Assembly: GCA_003645605.1 (NCBI GenBank)
Contig: QNAY01000057.1
Span: 1 to 7,453 of the forward strand
Direction of reading: 5' to 3'
Length of the DNA stretch: 7,453 bases
Source: Thermodesulfobacteriota bacterium
GTDB taxonomy: Bacteria; Desulfobacterota; Dissulfuribacteria; Dissulfuribacterales; UBA3076
In this document: positions 5,805 through 7,453 of the stretch, in pieces
Layout: every line of letters starts with the position of its first letter
How positions within the stretch are numbered: the stretch's first letter is position 1
The notes under the pieces: generated by a model
What the model saw: the letters and a program-made list of their open reading frames with translations, nothing else
What the model was told of the DNA's origin: nothing
Database searches by the model: none
Made by a program: the position numbers and the translations under genes

Positions 5805-7313
5805 TCAGTCGGTTTCAGATAGTACTTTGTCCTGGTTTTTTCCAGTGGACAACACCTTGCAGAGTATAACGCCCTTTTCAGGTCTTATCAGGAGACGTTC
5901 ACCTTCCGCCACCTGATCAGCACGTTTTACAAGTTTCCCTCCGGATGTCCGGTAAACCAGACTGTAGCCCCTGGCAAGGACTGCAAGCGGGCTTACCGCG
6001 CTTAGTTTTCCGGATAATGTGGCAATGGATTGGCATTTCCTCTCAATAGAGACCGATCCGGCCCGGATCAAACGCCTCGACAGGGAGCAGGATTCGGCTT
6101 TTGCCAGGGCAAGCTGTCTTCCTGGTTCGTGTATCACGAGCCTTTCACGCAGGTTCAGGTATCCCTGTGATCTGAAAACAATCTTCTTTTGCATGACTCT
6201 TAACAGCCTGGCATAAAGATCGTCCTGACGAAGTCTCTGCTCCACAAGTTTTCTTCTGGGATCCTTGAGTCGATGACGGAGTAATTGAACAGCCTGTTGA
6301 TTGATTTTTAACCTGTTGTGATTTGAAAGGATCATTCTTCTGATAAGGATTGCGACCTTGTCCATAAGCTCTTCCACGCGGGGAAAAATGAGCTGTGCCG
6401 CTGCAGTGGGGGTGGCGGCCCTGTGATCCGCCACAAAGTCTGAAATCGTGAAATCGACCTCATGGCCTACTGCCGAGACAACAGGTACGGTACAATTGAA
6501 AATTTTCCGGGCCAGGGTCTCATCGTTGAAGGCCCATAGATCCTCAAGCGAGCCACCTCCTCGAGTGAACAGTATAACATCGCCTTTTTCAGCAACATAC
6601 AGGGCAATTCTCAGGGCGTCGATTATTTCTCCGGAAGCCCCTTTTCCCTGAACACTTGCCGGACAGAGTACGATGTTTGCCCCTGGATAGCGTTCTTTGG
6701 CATTCCGGATAAAGTCATGGATTGCCGCGCCGGTAGGGGATGTGATAACAAAGACCCTTTGTGGAAGCAGTGGAAGCGGCAGCTTATGCTCAGGAGAAAA
6801 AAGCCCTTCCTTTGCCAGGCGGGCTTTTAGCTGTTCAAAGGCCAGTTGAAGGGCTCCCTCTCCCTTTGGTTCAACGGTTTCTACCACCAACTGTAGATCG
6901 CCCCTGCCTGTATAGATATTGAGCCTTCCGAAACAGATCACGCACTGGCCGTCCTCCAGTTCAAAAAGAAGGTGGGCAGCCTGGAACTTGAACAGCACTG
7001 CCTTGATTTGGGACCGATTATCCTTCAAGGTGAAATAGCAATGGCCTGAAGAAGGCTGTCGAAGGTTTGATATCTCTCCTTCCACCCACAGGATATCAAA
7101 ATCGAGGTCTAGTTTGTCCTGGACCTTGGCTAAAAGATCCGAGACCTGCCAGACATGTCTGGCAGAAGGAGGAGAAGGAGGAGATTCCCGATTAATGTCT
7201 GGAGAGATAATGCCTTCCAGAGCGGAAGGGGGGAACAGGTTTTTGAGGGAATCTTCTGACATGGGGACATGAAGTATAGGTGGACTGAAAGAAGTACGCA
7301 AGGCATGTTCCAT
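5805..7313 (-). CDS. xseA: Exodeoxyribonuclease VII large subunit
   Basis: XseA is the catalytic subunit of exonuclease VII, which with several XseB subunits degrades single-stranded DNA from both ends in the cytoplasm. The product has an N-terminal OB-fold (WVEGEISNL 76-84, SGHCYFTLKD 89-98), the catalytic core (VITSPTGAAIHD 189-200, RGGGSLEDLWAFN 251-263, SAVGHEVDFTISDFVADHRA 280-299), a long basic helical region (about 310-430) expected to carry XseB, and the conserved C-terminal SPLAVLARGYSLVY (441-454). At 502 residues it exceeds the 456 of E. coli, because about 50 residues rich in proline and serine (SPPSPPSA at 44-51) precede the OB-fold. The ATG at 7313 has a pyrimidine-rich leader and no Shine-Dalgarno; an ATG at 7262 (residue 18) is no better supported. 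It is followed after 9 bases by the M23 peptidase gene. No xseB is present in this window. Confidence 0.96.
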   Translation of the reverse strand: MEHALRTSFSPPILHVPMSEDSLKNLFPPSALEGIISPDINRESPPSPPSARHVWQVSDLLAKVQDKLDLDFDILWVEGEISNLRQPSSGHCYFTLKDNRSQIKAVLFKFQAAHLLFELEDGQCVICFGRLNIYTGRGDLQLVVETVEPKGEGALQLAFEQLKARLAKEGLFSPEHKLPLPLLPQRVFVITSPTGAAIHDFIRNAKERYPGANIVLCPASVQGKGASGEIIDALRIALYVAEKGDVILFTRGGGSLEDLWAFNDETLARKIFNCTVPVVSAVGHEVDFTISDFVADHRAATPTAAAQLIFPRVEELMDKVAILIRRMILSNHNRLKINQQAVQLLRHRLKDPRRKLVEQRLRQDDLYARLLRVMQKKIVFRSQGYLNLRERLVIHEPGRQLALAKAESCSLSRRLIRAGSVSIERKCQSIATLSGKLSAVSPLAVLARGYSLVYRTSGGKLVKRADQVAEGERLLIRPEKGVILCKVLSTGKNQDKVLSETD

Positions 7314-7332
7314 GGAAGGAGATTTAAAAAAC

Positions 7333-7345
7333 GTAACCGTTCACG
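7333..7345 (+). repeat. GTAACCGTTCACG motif, copy upstream of xseA
   Basis: The motif is identical to 4692-4704 and lies 20 bases before the xseA ATG, in the leader where a promoter or ribosome binding site would be expected. No other part of the 114-bp element follows it, so it may be a remnant or an independent short repeat. Confidence 0.45.
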
Positions 7346-7370
7346 CTAATGTGTCATGATTCGCGCTGCC

Positions 7371-7399
7371 ATGTCATTTCGACCAAAGGGAGAAATCTT
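7371..7399. repeat. Interspersed repeat fragment of the TGTCATTTCGACC type
   Basis: ATGTCATTTCGACCAAAGGG (7371-7390) followed by AGAAATCTT resembles a short intergenic repeat (TGTCATTTCGACCGAAGGGAGAAATCT) that I recognise from many bacterial genomes. It has the same design as the TGTCATTGCGA...GCAATCTC unit at 2395-2424. Its pairing arm, if any, would lie beyond the window or is lost. The remaining bases (7400-7453) hold a GTTCATCCG stretch also found near 4020, and no gene that I can see. Confidence 0.5.
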
Positions 7400-7453
7400 T
7401 ACCATCCAGAACTCAGGTCTTTCCAGTTTGGGTTCATCCGGTTCACCAATTGA

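Overview
This window carries ordinary chromosomal housekeeping genes of a Gram-negative-type bacterium. My best guess is a member of the Desulfobacterota (the old Deltaproteobacteria). The guess rests on the xseA-M23 peptidase pairing and on the style of the intergenic repeats, since no rRNA or other marker is present. GC content is moderate but uneven: 60-base samples I counted gave 31/60 in purA (3361-3420), 38/60 in xseA (6361-6420), and only 20/60 and 15/60 in the PEBP-family gene (4246-4305, 4441-4500).

Layout. Positions 1-396 (minus) hold the N-terminal 132 codons of the chromosome segregation ATPase SMC, cut by the window edge. Upstream of it in the same direction is recJ (555-2294, minus), the single-strand 5'-3' exonuclease. 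recJ is divergent from purA (2603-3898, plus), adenylosuccinate synthetase, and the spacer between them is largely a 153-bp nested palindromic repeat followed by a good sigma-70-like promoter for purA. After purA comes an AT-rich stretch with an 11-bp inverted repeat, a possible 45-residue membrane microprotein (4103-4240), and a YbhB/YbcL-type PEBP protein (4246-4683). Facing it on the minus strand is a two-gene operon: xseA (exodeoxyribonuclease VII large subunit, 5805-7313) and, 9 bases downstream, a secreted M23 metallopeptidase (4890-5795).

Functional links. recJ, xseA and smc all serve DNA processing or chromosome maintenance, purA makes AMP, and the M23 enzyme acts on peptidoglycan outside the cytoplasm. 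I see no phage, CRISPR, toxin-antitoxin or defence cassette, and no clear new multi-gene system. No xseB (the small subunit partner of XseA) lies in the window.

The unusual content is intergenic. Two copies of a 114-bp element with imperfect 33-34 bp terminal inverted repeats (416-529 and 4755-4868) are 106/114 identical and lie in opposite orientation about 4.2 kb apart, flanking recJ, purA and the PEBP gene. One copy ends in the sequence that appears to serve as the smc ribosome binding site. A GTAACCGTTCAC-like motif recurs at the edge of each copy and upstream of xseA. These elements, the palindrome before recJ, and the microprotein coupled to the PEBP gene most deserve a second look.
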